Source: Silvimonas terrae (GTDB lineage Bacteria > Pseudomonadota > Gammaproteobacteria > Burkholderiales > Chitinibacteraceae). Taken from it: DNA of 64,000 nucleotides. The notes under the pieces are model-generated. The model was not told where the DNA came from and made no database searches. It saw nothing but the letters and a program-made list of their open reading frames with translations. The translations under genes and the position numbers were made by a program. Shown here piece after piece: positions 1 through 7,553 of the stretch. The first letter of the stretch is position 1, and the number at the start of each line of letters is the position of its first letter. The stretch lies in contig NZ_JACHHN010000007.1 of the NCBI RefSeq assembly GCF_014202765.1, forward strand, positions 152,194-216,193, read 5' to 3'.

Positions 1-988
1 ATTGCTGCAGGAAAGCGAGATCGTTCTCGAAGAAAAGCCGCAGATCGTTCACGCCGTAATAGAGCATGGCAAAGCGATCAAGGCCAAAACCAAAGGCAAA
101 ACCGGTGTAGGTCTCGGGGTCGATGCCTACGTTGCGCAGCACATTCGGGTGCACCATGCCGCAACCGCCGATTTCCAGCCAGCCGCGTTCGCCCAGCACG
201 TCGACTTCGGCCGACGGTTCGGTAAACGGGAAGAACGAGGGACGGAACCGCACTTGCAGATCGTCACGCTCAAAGAAATTGCGCAGCCAATCGGTAATCA
301 CCGCTTTCAGATCGGCAAACGACACGCCCTCTTCCACCCACAGGCCTTCCATCTGGTGGAACATGGGGGAGTGAGTGGCATCCGAATCCACGCGGTACAC
401 GCGACCTGGCGCGACGATCTTGATCGGCGGCTTGTTATCGAGCATGTAGCGCACTTGGATGGGCGAGGTGTGCGTGCGCAGGACCAGCGGCTCGGCAGCG
501 GTCGAACCTTCTACGTAGAAGGTGTCCTGCATGGCGCGGGCCGGGTGGTCTTTGGGAATATTGAGTGCTTCAAAATTGTGGAAATCGTTTTCGATTTCCG
601 GGCCATCGGCCACGGCAAAGCCCAGCGAAGCAAACAGGGTTTCCATGCGATGCTGCACCAGGGTCACAGGGTGCAGGCCGCCCTGACCGTGTGCACGGCC
701 GGGCAAAGTGATGTCGAGCGCTTCCGATGCCAGCTGGCGGGCCAGCTTTTCCTGGGCAAGCGCTTCACGACGGGAATTCAGGGTGGCTTCAAACGCCTGG
801 CGGGCTTGGTTGACGGTGGCACCGAAGGTTTTTTTCTCTTCCGGCGGCAGCGTGGCCAGTTGTTTGAGCAGCGCGGTGATCGCGCCTTCTTTGCCTACAT
901 ATTTGGCTTTTACGTTTTCCAGTGCGGCGGCTTCACTGGTTGCATTCAGTTCGGCGAGGCCTTGCGCAAGAAGGGCTTGTACGTCCAT
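1..988 (-). CDS. pheS: Phenylalanyl-tRNA synthetase alpha subunit (3' end cut by window edge)
   Basis: Class II aminoacyl-tRNA synthetase alpha chain, which charges tRNA-Phe together with PheT in the cytoplasm. The reading frame opens with [10 protein letters not shown] at 988 and runs off the left edge after ...ENDLAFLQQ, which matches the C-terminal family signature (DLRFFENDLRFL-like). Only the last one to three residues and the stop are missing; 329 codons are present, the usual family length. It is the last visible gene of the thrS-infC-rpmI-rplT-pheS cluster, and pheT would be expected next. A terminator-like hairpin lies 80-115 nt before its start. Confidence 0.95.
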   Translation of the reverse strand, partial: MDVQALLAQGLAELNATSEAAALENVKAKYVGKEGAITALLKQLATLPPEEKKTFGATVNQARQAFEATLNSRREALAQEKLARQLASEALDITLPGRAHGQGGLHPVTLVQHRMETLFASLGFAVADGPEIENDFHNFEALNIPKDHPARAMQDTFYVEGSTAAEPLVLRTHTSPIQVRYMLDNKPPIKIVAPGRVYRVDSDATHSPMFHQMEGLWVEEGVSFADLKAVITDWLRNFFERDDLQVRFRPSFFPFTEPSAEVDVLGERGWLEIGGCGMVHPNVLRNVGIDPETYTGFAFGFGLDRFAMLYYGVNDLRLFFENDLAFLQQ

Positions 989-1070
989 ATCGAATGTCGC
1001 GCGTATCGCGCGCTCCTGCCTGGAAATCAACAATTCTTCGGTCGTGTCCTGATGACTCAAGACCCGGAAA

Positions 1071-1101
1071 CCAATAAAAAAGGGAGGCCGGGAAGCCTCC
1101 C
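1071..1101 (-). terminator. Intrinsic terminator or attenuator between rplT and pheS
   Basis: On the minus strand a 7-bp GC-rich stem (GGGAGGC/GCCTCCC, loop about 6 nt) is followed at once by six T and then ATT. It sits between the rplT stop and the pheS start, so it either ends the ribosomal transcript or acts as a pheST attenuator. In E. coli pheST is attenuated through a Phe-rich leader peptide. The only short minus-strand ORF noticed here (MSAVQ) has no Phe codons, so a pheM-type mechanism is not supported. Confidence 0.75.
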
Positions 1102-1155
1102 TGATCTTGCTCACTGCGTTGATACGCCGCCGTTATTGCACGGCGCTCATTGCAA

Positions 1156-1515
1156 TCAGGCTGCGAGGCTAGCCTTGGCGGTTTCAACAAACTTGGCAAA
1201 AGCCGGCTTGTCGAACACAGCCAGATCGGCCAGAACCTTGCGGTCAACTTCAATACCGGCCTTCTTCAGACCGTTCATGAACTTGCTGTAAGCCAGACCC
1301 AGTTCACGGGATGCAGCGTTGATACGCGCAATCCACAACTGACGGAACTGACGCTTCTTCTGACGGCGGTCACGGTAGGCGTATTGGCCGGCCTTCATTA
1401 CCGCTTGCTTGGCAATGCGGTATACGTTCTTGCGACGGCCGCGATAGCCCTTCGCCAGATTCAGGATTTTCTTGTGACGAGCACGGGCGGTTACACCACG
1501 TTTAACGCGAGGCAT
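1156..1515 (-). CDS. rplT: 50S ribosomal protein L20
   Basis: 119 residues, [18 protein letters not shown] start and a strongly basic N-terminus, typical of L20, which binds 23S rRNA early in large-subunit assembly. It follows rpmI by 16 bp, the standard infC-rpmI-rplT order. In E. coli L20 represses translation of rpmI-rplT by binding the mRNA; the same could apply here but no binding fold was modelled. Confidence 0.98.
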   Translation of the reverse strand: MPRVKRGVTARARHKKILNLAKGYRGRRKNVYRIAKQAVMKAGQYAYRDRRQKKRQFRQLWIARINAASRELGLAYSKFMNGLKKAGIEVDRKVLADLAVFDKPAFAKFVETAKASLAA

Positions 1516-1531
1516 GGTTCTTCTCCTTTAG

Positions 1532-1729
1532 TTACGCGTAGGGCAACATCGCACGTACGTGACCCATGTTGGTCGAATCGACCATGCAGGTGCCGCGCAG
1601 TTGACGCTTGTTCTTGGTGGTTTTCTTGGTCAGGATGTGACGCTTGAACGCTTTAGAGCGCTTCACGCCACCGCCACCAAGGACTTTCAGGCGCTTGGCA
1701 GCGCCGCTTTTGGTTTTCATCTTGGGCAT
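1532..1729 (-). CDS. rpmI: 50S ribosomal protein L35
   Basis: 65 residues starting [16 protein letters not shown], the canonical L35 N-terminus. An in-frame start five codons upstream (MESIQ, 1744) exists but would add residues not seen in the family, so the ATG at 1729 is chosen. It is basic, as expected for a rRNA-binding protein, and sits between infC and rplT. Confidence 0.97.
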   Translation of the reverse strand: MPKMKTKSGAAKRLKVLGGGGVKRSKAFKRHILTKKTTKNKRQLRGTCMVDSTNMGHVRAMLPYA

Positions 1730-1913
1730 TTGTATGCTCTCCAAGTATGTTTAGATCCGGTGAAAGGCGCCCTCTTGCAAGGGACTTTGAGCCCGCCACC
1801 ACGCTTTTATTGCGGCTGCTTGTTCTGGCCTTTGGTTGCCCATTGCCCAGAACATCAGCGGGGGCAGCCGCACCCCCGCTTGAAACTATCTCACCGATAC
1901 CAGCCGACGAAGC

Positions 1914-2435
1914 TTATTTCTTCTTCGGGGCCAGCATCATGACCATCTGGCGACCTTCCAGGCGGGGGAATTGTTCTACCACCGCCAATTCCACCAGATC
2001 GGCTTCAAGGCGCTTTAACTGCGCCATACCGATTTCCTGGTGAGCCATTTCACGGCCACGGAAACGCAATGTAATCTTGGCCTTGTCGCCTTCGTTCAAG
2101 AAACGCACCAGGCTCTTGAGCTTGACCTGGTAGTCGTTCTCGTCCGTACCGGGACGCAGCTTGATTTCCTTGACCTGGATCTGCTTCTGCTTGAGTTTGG
2201 CCGCGTGATCTTTCTTGGACTTCTCGTACTTGTACTTGCCGTAGTCCATGATGCGGCAAACCGGCGGCGTCGCATTGGGCGCAATTTCAACCAGGTCCAG
2301 TTCCGCTTCTTCAGCCTTGGCCAGAGCGTCGTACAAACTGATCACGCCCAGTTGTTCACCCTGGGCATCCTGCAAACGCACTTCGCGCGCGGTAATCTCG
2401 CCGTTGATCCGCGGCTCCTTATCTTGAGCAGCTAT
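1914..2435 (-). CDS. infC: Translation initiation factor IF-3 with AUA start codon
   Basis: IF-3 binds the 30S subunit, checks the start codon and prevents early 50S joining. The frame contains [12 protein letters not shown] (N domain) and the C-domain [14 protein letters not shown] and FRGREMAHQ-like motifs. The first ATG/GTG/TTG in frame would be a GTG at 2381, inside the conserved N domain. Reading upstream gives [14 protein letters not shown] from an ATA codon at 2435, preceded by GGAG with 8-nt spacing. This gives 173 residues, the normal length. Rare start codons are the rule for infC and underlie IF-3 autoregulation. Confidence 0.93.
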   Translation of the reverse strand: MAAQDKEPRINGEITAREVRLQDAQGEQLGVISLYDALAKAEEAELDLVEIAPNATPPVCRIMDYGKYKYEKSKKDHAAKLKQKQIQVKEIKLRPGTDENDYQVKLKSLVRFLNEGDKAKITLRFRGREMAHQEIGMAQLKRLEADLVELAVVEQFPRLEGRQMVMMLAPKKK

Positions 2436-2452
2436 CTTGAATTCTCCAAATC

Positions 2453-2479
2453 ATCCAAAAACAAAACCGTGCGAACGGT
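2453..2479 (-). terminator. Terminator-like hairpin in the thrS-infC gap
   Basis: On the minus strand a 5-bp stem ACCGT/ACGGT with a 4-nt loop is followed by TTTTGTTTTTGG. It lies between the thrS stop and the infC ribosome-binding site. The stem is short, so termination would be partial; it could set the ratio of thrS to infC message. Confidence 0.45.
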
Positions 2480-2506
2480 CATGGGTGTTGCCTCATGCAA
2501 TCTGAC

Positions 2507-2523
2507 CGGGTCAAGTTGACCCG
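2507..2523. repeat. Perfect 17-bp palindrome in the thrS-infC gap
   Basis: CGGGTCAA-G-TTGACCCG is a perfect inverted repeat (8-bp arms, 1-bp centre), 9 bp past the thrS stop. In RNA it would fold as a hairpin of about 6 bp; in DNA it has the symmetry of an operator. No T tract follows it directly. Confidence 0.6.
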
Positions 2524-2531
2524 ATTCAGGA

Positions 2532-4430
2532 TTACAACAATTCGGTTTTGAGGCGCTCTACCAGCGCATCAACCGTCATTTGTCCGAGGTCTTCACCACT
2601 GCGACTACGCACGGCCACCAAGCCACCAGCTTTTTCCTTGTCGCCAACAATCAGTTGATACGGCAAGCGCTGCAAGCTATGTTCGCGAATTTTATAGGTT
2701 ATTTTCTCGTTTCTCAAGTCCGCCTGTACACGGAAACCTGCTTGAGTGAGCTTTTGGACCACTTCAGCCGCATAATCGGCCTGGTGTTCCGAGATATTCA
2801 TGACGACCAACTGCGTCGGGGCCAGCCACAAGGGGAAGGAACCGGCGAAGTTTTCGATCAGAATACCGAGGAAACGCTCCATCGAACCGACGATGGCACG
2901 GTGCAGCATGATCGGCTTTTGCCGGCTGTTATCTTCCGCAACGTATTCCGGACCCAGGCGCTCTGGCAGGACAAAGTCCAGCTGCAGCGTACCGCATTGC
3001 CAGGAACGACCAATGGCATCCTTGATGTGGTATTCGATCTTCGGGCCATAGAACGCGCCCTCTCCGGGCAACTCTTCCCATTCCACACCGCAGGCGCGCA
3101 GTGCTTCACGCATGCCTTGCTCGGCCTTGTCCCAGCCCTCTTCGCTACCTGCGCGCTTTTCGGGGCGCAGCGCAAGCTTGATGGAGACGTCGTTAAAGCC
3201 CATGTCTTCGTACACGCTCATGGCGAGCGCGTGGAACGACTTGGCTTCTTCAATGTACTGACCTTCGGTACAGAAGATGTGCGCATCATCTTGCGTGAAG
3301 CCACGCACGCGCATCAGGCCATGCAGCGAGCCGGAAGGCTCGTTGCGGTGACAGGCACCGAACTCGGCCAGACGCAATGGCAGATCACGATAGGAGCGCA
3401 GATCGCTATTGAAAATCTGTACGTGGCCTGGGCAGTTCATCGGCTTCACAGCGTAGGTACGCTTTTCCGATTCCGTAATAAACATGTTTTCCTGGTAGTT
3501 TTCCCAGTGGCCTGAGCGCTCCCACAAAACACGGTCCATCACTTGCGGCGTGCGCACTTCCTGGTAGCCGGCCTTGATCAGGCGGCGACGCATGTATTGT
3601 TCAACCGATTGCCACAGCTGCCAGCCCTTGGGGTGCCAGAACACCATGCCCGGCGCTTCTTCTTGCATGTGAAAGAGGTCCAGCGCCTTGCCGATCTTGC
3701 GGTGGTCGCGCTTCTCTGCCTCTTCCAGGCGATGCAGGTAGGCTTCAAGGTCTTCTTTCTTTGCCCAGGCCGTGCCGTAAACACGGGTCAGCATCTCGTT
3801 CTTCGAGTCGCCACGCCAGTAGGCACCGGCAACCTTCATCAGCTTGAATACCTTCAGCTTGCCCGTGGACGGCACGTGCGGGCCACGGCACAAATCCGTG
3901 AAATCGCCTTCGCGGTACAGGCTCAGCGTCTGGTCAGCGGGGATGGATTCAATGATCTCGGCTTTGTATTTCTCGCCAATACCCTTGAAGTAAGCCACTG
4001 CGTCATCGCGCGAGAGTTCATAGCGCTCGACCGGGATATCTTGCCTGGCCAGTTCTGCCATTTTCTTTTCAATGGCCGCCAGGTCTTCTGGCGTAAACGG
4101 ACGGGAGTAACTGAAGTCGTAATAAAAACCGTCTTCAATGACCGGACCGATGGTGACCTGGGCTTCCGGAAACAGCGATTTGACCGCATAGGCCAGCAAG
4201 TGGGCCGTGGAGTGGCGGATAACCTCAAGGCCATCTGCGTCTTTGTCGGTGACGATGGCAAGATTCACGTCATGATCGATCACGAAGCTGGTGTCGACGA
4301 GTTTGCCGTCCACCTTGCCTGCCAGCGCAGCGCGGGCCAGACCGGCGCCGATACTGCCAGCGACACCGGCAACGGAGACCGGCGCGTCGAATTGTCGTTT
4401 GGAACCATCAGGAAGCGTAATCGAGATCAT
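2532..4430 (-). CDS. thrS: Threonyl-tRNA synthetase
   Basis: 632 residues, full length. Domains in order: TGS (about 1-60), editing domain with the HSTAHLLA histidines (His73, His77) and a CRGPH motif near 182-186, class II catalytic core with the MNCPGH zinc-ligand cysteine near 333 and motif 2, and a C-terminal anticodon-binding domain. It attaches threonine to tRNA-Thr and clears mischarged serine. It opens the infC-rpmI-rplT-pheS cluster. The start ATG at 4430 has AAGG about 10 nt upstream. Confidence 0.98.
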   Translation of the reverse strand: MISITLPDGSKRQFDAPVSVAGVAGSIGAGLARAALAGKVDGKLVDTSFVIDHDVNLAIVTDKDADGLEVIRHSTAHLLAYAVKSLFPEAQVTIGPVIEDGFYYDFSYSRPFTPEDLAAIEKKMAELARQDIPVERYELSRDDAVAYFKGIGEKYKAEIIESIPADQTLSLYREGDFTDLCRGPHVPSTGKLKVFKLMKVAGAYWRGDSKNEMLTRVYGTAWAKKEDLEAYLHRLEEAEKRDHRKIGKALDLFHMQEEAPGMVFWHPKGWQLWQSVEQYMRRRLIKAGYQEVRTPQVMDRVLWERSGHWENYQENMFITESEKRTYAVKPMNCPGHVQIFNSDLRSYRDLPLRLAEFGACHRNEPSGSLHGLMRVRGFTQDDAHIFCTEGQYIEEAKSFHALAMSVYEDMGFNDVSIKLALRPEKRAGSEEGWDKAEQGMREALRACGVEWEELPGEGAFYGPKIEYHIKDAIGRSWQCGTLQLDFVLPERLGPEYVAEDNSRQKPIMLHRAIVGSMERFLGILIENFAGSFPLWLAPTQLVVMNISEHQADYAAEVVQKLTQAGFRVQADLRNEKITYKIREHSLQRLPYQLIVGDKEKAGGLVAVRSRSGEDLGQMTVDALVERLKTELL

Positions 4431-4513
4431 GATCTTGTCGCCTTGAAATCGGGTGTTTCAGTCAATCCGGCGGACTGGATGTGTCCTGCCGAAGGAACCG
4501 CTTTGCGAGCGGC

Positions 4514-4546
4514 AAAAAAAAAGTGCGGGCAGCGCCGCACTTTTTT
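4514..4546. terminator. Bidirectional intrinsic terminator before thrS
   Basis: Stem GTGCGG/CCGCAC with a 6-nt loop, flanked by nine A on the left and six T on the right, so it can stop transcription in both directions. On the minus strand it ends the tRNA-Val transcript ahead of thrS. Confidence 0.85.
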
Positions 4547-4555
4547 ATAAAACCA

Positions 4556-4616
4556 AAGCCATAGCACGGCTACCGCGTTTATTTACCGGTAGTCGTGGTA
4601 GTTCGAAACATGGCTT
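4556..4616. repeat. Nested inverted repeat next to tRNA-Val
   Basis: Outer arms AAGCCAT (4556-4562) and ATGGCTT (4610-4616) enclose an 11-bp stem, 4565-4575 against 4587-4597, with an 11-nt loop. One inner pair is G-T on the plus strand and would be C-A on the minus strand, so plus-strand RNA folds slightly better. It lies between the two-way terminator and the 3' end of tRNA-Val. It cannot be folded into a tRNA because no T arm fits. Confidence 0.6.
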
Positions 4617-4637
4617 GATTTCCTTTACTGAATTCGT

Positions 4638-4714
4638 TGGTAGGCACGATTGGACTCGAACCAACGACCCCCACCATGTCAAGGTGGTGCTCTAACCAGC
4701 TGAGCTACGTGCCT
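4638..4714 (-). tRNA. tRNA-Val (anticodon GAC)
   Basis: 77 nt with a 7-bp acceptor stem AGGCACG/CGTGCCT and encoded CCA. The D arm has AGCTCAGCTGGTTAGAGC, the anticodon stem CCACC/GGTGG has loop TTGACAT (anticodon GAC), and the T loop reads TTCGAGT. It reads GUC and GUU valine codons. Confidence 0.97.
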
Positions 4715-4728
4715 GTCGAAGGAACGCA

Positions 4729-4757
4729 ATAATAGCGACAAGCCAACGGGTCCGCAA
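4729..4757 (-). promoter_or_regulatory. Sigma-70 promoter of tRNA-Val
   Basis: On the minus strand -35 TTGCGG (4752-4757) and -10 TATTAT (4729-4734) are 17 bp apart, and the -10 ends 14 bp before the mature tRNA 5' end. Confidence 0.7.
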
Positions 4758-4812
4758 GCCCTTTTTGTGAAAAACGGTGCAAATACCCGTAATAAGAAAA
4801 ACCAGGTTTTAC

Positions 4813-4841
4813 CTGACAAGAATCTGAAGCGCTTGTTTGAT
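4813..4841 (+). promoter_or_regulatory. Candidate promoter of the lipoprotein gene
   Basis: -35-like CTGACA (4813-4818) and -10-like TTTGAT (4836-4841) with 17-bp spacing, about 90 bp before the lipoprotein ATG. It is the best match in the gap, but weak. Confidence 0.3.
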
Positions 4842-4931
4842 CCTGATACAAACCGCCGCTCCGTAATCTTCTGATCATGCCCGTTCAAGCTGACCGCACT
4901 TCATCAATAGTCACTCAACGGGTTTACCAAC

Positions 4932-5705
4932 ATGAAACAGAACTCATCCCGGAACACCGGCTTACTGGCAACGACCCTTTTCGCACTTCTCCTTGCTGCG
5001 TGTGGGGGTGGGGGCGGAAGCGATACAAGCGCTACAACACCGACTTCTCAAACCGCATTTGCCGGCCAGGGCGTTTACAGCGGCACCACCAGCAACGGTG
5101 CCCAAAGTTTCATTTCCATCTTCCTCGAAAACGGAGACGCTTGGGGAATCTACACCGGAACAAGTTTCGGTCTCATGCAGGGGCATGGCGCGCAGGCAGA
5201 CGCAAACGGTACGTTTGTCGTCAGTAACGGGATCGACTTCAACCTGGGGAATCGTGCGCTTCCGTTGCAGAATCTTTCTGCGACATTTATCCCGAAATCT
5301 ACCGTCAACGGCACTGCGACCTATCAAAACAGCAGCTTGGGCTCTGTCAACTTCAGCGGCGCTTACCAGACCATGTACGACACGCCAGCGACGCTCTCCT
5401 CAATCGCGGGCAGTTATCAAGGCGCGGGCGGCACGCTCACCGACTCTGATGAGTTCTCCATTACCGTCGATCCGTCCGGAAAAATCTCTGCAATCGGCCA
5501 ATATGGCTGTCTGATTCAAGGTTCGATCCAGCCAAGACCGTCTGGAAAAAATATCTTTGATGTTACGGTCAGGTTTGATAGCCGGAGCTGTGGCCGAAGT
5601 GACAGCGCCACCGGGATTGCCCTGGTCAATAATGGTGCCTTGATTGTGGCGGCAACAACGCCGGGGAGAACCGACGCACTGGTTGGCGTAGGTCTCAAAC
5701 GGTAA
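4932..5705 (+). CDS. Putative outer-membrane lipoprotein of unknown function
   Basis: 257 residues. A type II signal peptide with a hydrophobic stretch ends in the lipobox LAAC (Cys24), followed by a glycine/serine/threonine-rich linker. The rest is rich in beta-forming residues. Two stretches look alike, GVYSGTTSNGAQSFISIFLENGDAWGIYTG (about 47-76) and GSYQGAGGTLTDSDEFSITVDPSGKISAIG (about 160-190), which suggests two related beta domains. Two late cysteines (QYGCLIQG and SRSCGRS) could form a disulfide. It stands alone on the plus strand between a tRNA and the nuo operon, with its own terminator. No Shine-Dalgarno sequence is evident. I cannot assign a function. Confidence 0.8.
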   Translation: MKQNSSRNTGLLATTLFALLLAACGGGGGSDTSATTPTSQTAFAGQGVYSGTTSNGAQSFISIFLENGDAWGIYTGTSFGLMQGHGAQADANGTFVVSNGIDFNLGNRALPLQNLSATFIPKSTVNGTATYQNSSLGSVNFSGAYQTMYDTPATLSSIAGSYQGAGGTLTDSDEFSITVDPSGKISAIGQYGCLIQGSIQPRPSGKNIFDVTVRFDSRSCGRSDSATGIALVNNGALIVAATTPGRTDALVGVGLKR

Positions 5706-5722
5706 CGCCTTCTGCCAATGAC

Positions 5723-5750
5723 AAAAAAGGCTCCCGAAGGAGCCTTTTTT
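5723..5750. terminator. Bidirectional terminator between the lipoprotein gene and the nuo operon end
   Basis: Stem GGCTCC/GGAGCC with a CGAA loop, six A on the left and six T on the right. It ends both the plus-strand lipoprotein transcript and the minus-strand nuo/DUF2818 transcript. Confidence 0.9.
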
Positions 5751-6048
5751 ACAATCCGGGTTTACGCCAGAAATAGCGCCAGACAAACCCTGGCCAGGCC
5801 ATCACGATAAACAACGCAGCGGTGGCCACATAAAACCACCAGTGCTGCGGTTGTACGCTGGTGACCCGCGCCTCCAGCACCCGGGCGATCAGACCGACCC
5901 CCAGATACAGCACTACCAGCTCCAGCAAACGCCAGCCGAAATTCATCTTGAGTGCCGCAGGCGGAATGAAGAACCCTACCCGATCGCTCAGAAATGGCAA
6001 ATTGGCGGCCAGAACCGCCAATCCGCAAAGGAGGATGATCTCCAGCAT
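5749..6048 (-). CDS. DUF2818 family membrane protein
   Basis: 99 residues with three probable membrane helices (about 2-20, 38-58, 70-90). The position, 6 bp after the nuoN stop and directly before the operon terminator, matches the DUF2818 proteins found behind nuoN in betaproteobacteria. Its function is unknown; a role in assembly or stability of NDH-1 is only inferred from the linkage. The ribosome-binding site is weak, so translation is probably coupled to nuoN. Confidence 0.8.
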   Translation of the reverse strand: MLEIILLCGLAVLAANLPFLSDRVGFFIPPAALKMNFGWRLLELVVLYLGVGLIARVLEARVTSVQPQHWWFYVATAALFIVMAWPGFVWRYFWRKPGL

Positions 6049-6054
6049 CTGTGC

Positions 6055-7509
6055 TTAGGCCGGCAGCAAGGAATGCGCGACGGCGGCAGAGATAACGTAC
6101 AGCAGACGATCCGGTGCCAAGCCAATCAAAATCAGCAACAGGCAGTTGAGCGACAGGACGACACGGGTATCAATACCAGCAACGAGCGGGCTCTTGTCTT
6201 CGGCATCGTCAAAGTACATGACCTTGACTACACGCAGGTAATAGAAGGCACCAATCACCGACATCAGCACACCGTAGATGGCCAGCCAGGTCAGGCCCAT
6301 GTTCACCACCGCTTCCAGCACGGCCAGCTTGGCAAAGAAGCCGATGAACACCGGGATACCCGCCATGGAGAACATCACGAACAGCATCATCAGCGCAAAC
6401 CATGGGCTGCGCTGGTTCAGGCCCTTGAAGTCTTCAATACGATCCGCTTCGAAGCCTTCACGCGACAACAGCATCACCACACCGAAGCCGGCGGCAGTGG
6501 TCAGCATATAGGTCACGGCGTAGAAGAAAGCGGCGGCATAACCGACCGGTGTGCCCACCAGGATACCCAGCAACAGGAAACCCATGTGCGAGATGGTGGA
6601 GTACGCAAACATCCGCTTGATATTGGTCTGGGCGATGGCGGAAAGGTTACCCACAGCCAGCGAGAGCACGGCCATCAGCACCAGCATGTAGCGCCAGTCT
6701 TGCACATAGGCTTCAAGGCCTTGGGCAAGAATGCGGATCACAAAGGCGAAAGCGGCGATCTTCGGCGCGGAGCCAATCAATTGGGCGATCGGCGTCGGTG
6801 CACCTTCGTACACGTCCGGCACCCACATATGGAATGGCACGGCACCCAGCTTGAAACCAATACCGGTGACGATAAACACCAGACCGAAGATGACCAGCAG
6901 ATGATTGACTTCACCACTCATGATGCGCTGGGCAATGATCAGCAGATCAAGGCTGTGCGTGCCGCCGTAGACCATGGACATGCCGTACAGCAGCATGCCG
7001 GAAGCCAGCGCGCCCAGAATGAAGTACTTCATGGCGGCTTCAGTGGCGTGCACATTGTCGCGACGCAGACCCACCAACGCATACAGCGACAGCGACAACA
7101 GTTCCAGACCGACGTACAGCGTGACGAAGTTGAGCGAGGAGCTCATCACCATCATGCCCAGCAACGCAAACAGCGTCAGGCTGAACAACTCGCCTTTGTA
7201 GATACCGCGGGACTCTGCGTAGGTGCGGCCATAAATGAGCACCAGCGCAACACCCAGCACCATACCGATCTTGGCGACGCCCGCGATCGGGTCAGCCACA
7301 AACATGCCGCTGAATGCCAGTTGCGAGGGTTGGGCCAGGCTATTGACCAGCAGACAGGCTGTCACAGCCAGTGCCACCAGGGTCAGCAGATAGGTGAAGT
7401 GACGTTTGGCGTCGGTGATAAAAAGATCGATCAGCAAAATGACTGACACAGCCACCAGGAGAAAGATCTCCGGTGCGGCAGCCCATGCGTTAAGACTGGT
7501 CCAGGTCAT
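6055..7509 (-). CDS. nuoN: NADH-quinone oxidoreductase subunit N
   Basis: 484 residues, polytopic membrane protein of the Mrp-antiporter-like family (NuoL/M/N), one of the proton-pumping modules of complex I. Conserved signatures include FKLGAVPFHMWVPDVYEGAPTP and the KRMFAYSTISHMGF helix. It is the last nuo gene, 44 bp after nuoM. Confidence 0.97.
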   Translation of the reverse strand: MTWTSLNAWAAAPEIFLLVAVSVILLIDLFITDAKRHFTYLLTLVALAVTACLLVNSLAQPSQLAFSGMFVADPIAGVAKIGMVLGVALVLIYGRTYAESRGIYKGELFSLTLFALLGMMVMSSSLNFVTLYVGLELLSLSLYALVGLRRDNVHATEAAMKYFILGALASGMLLYGMSMVYGGTHSLDLLIIAQRIMSGEVNHLLVIFGLVFIVTGIGFKLGAVPFHMWVPDVYEGAPTPIAQLIGSAPKIAAFAFVIRILAQGLEAYVQDWRYMLVLMAVLSLAVGNLSAIAQTNIKRMFAYSTISHMGFLLLGILVGTPVGYAAAFFYAVTYMLTTAAGFGVVMLLSREGFEADRIEDFKGLNQRSPWFALMMLFVMFSMAGIPVFIGFFAKLAVLEAVVNMGLTWLAIYGVLMSVIGAFYYLRVVKVMYFDDAEDKSPLVAGIDTRVVLSLNCLLLILIGLAPDRLLYVISAAVAHSLLPA

Positions 7510-7553
7510 GCTCTAAACCCTTATATATTCGTCAGTGCTATTAGTGTGGCTGC

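Noticed and set aside
4556-4616. Second tRNA or tRNA-like gene next to tRNA-Val
   Set aside because: The outer 7-bp stem resembles an acceptor, but no T arm or D arm can be placed and the inner stem is too long.
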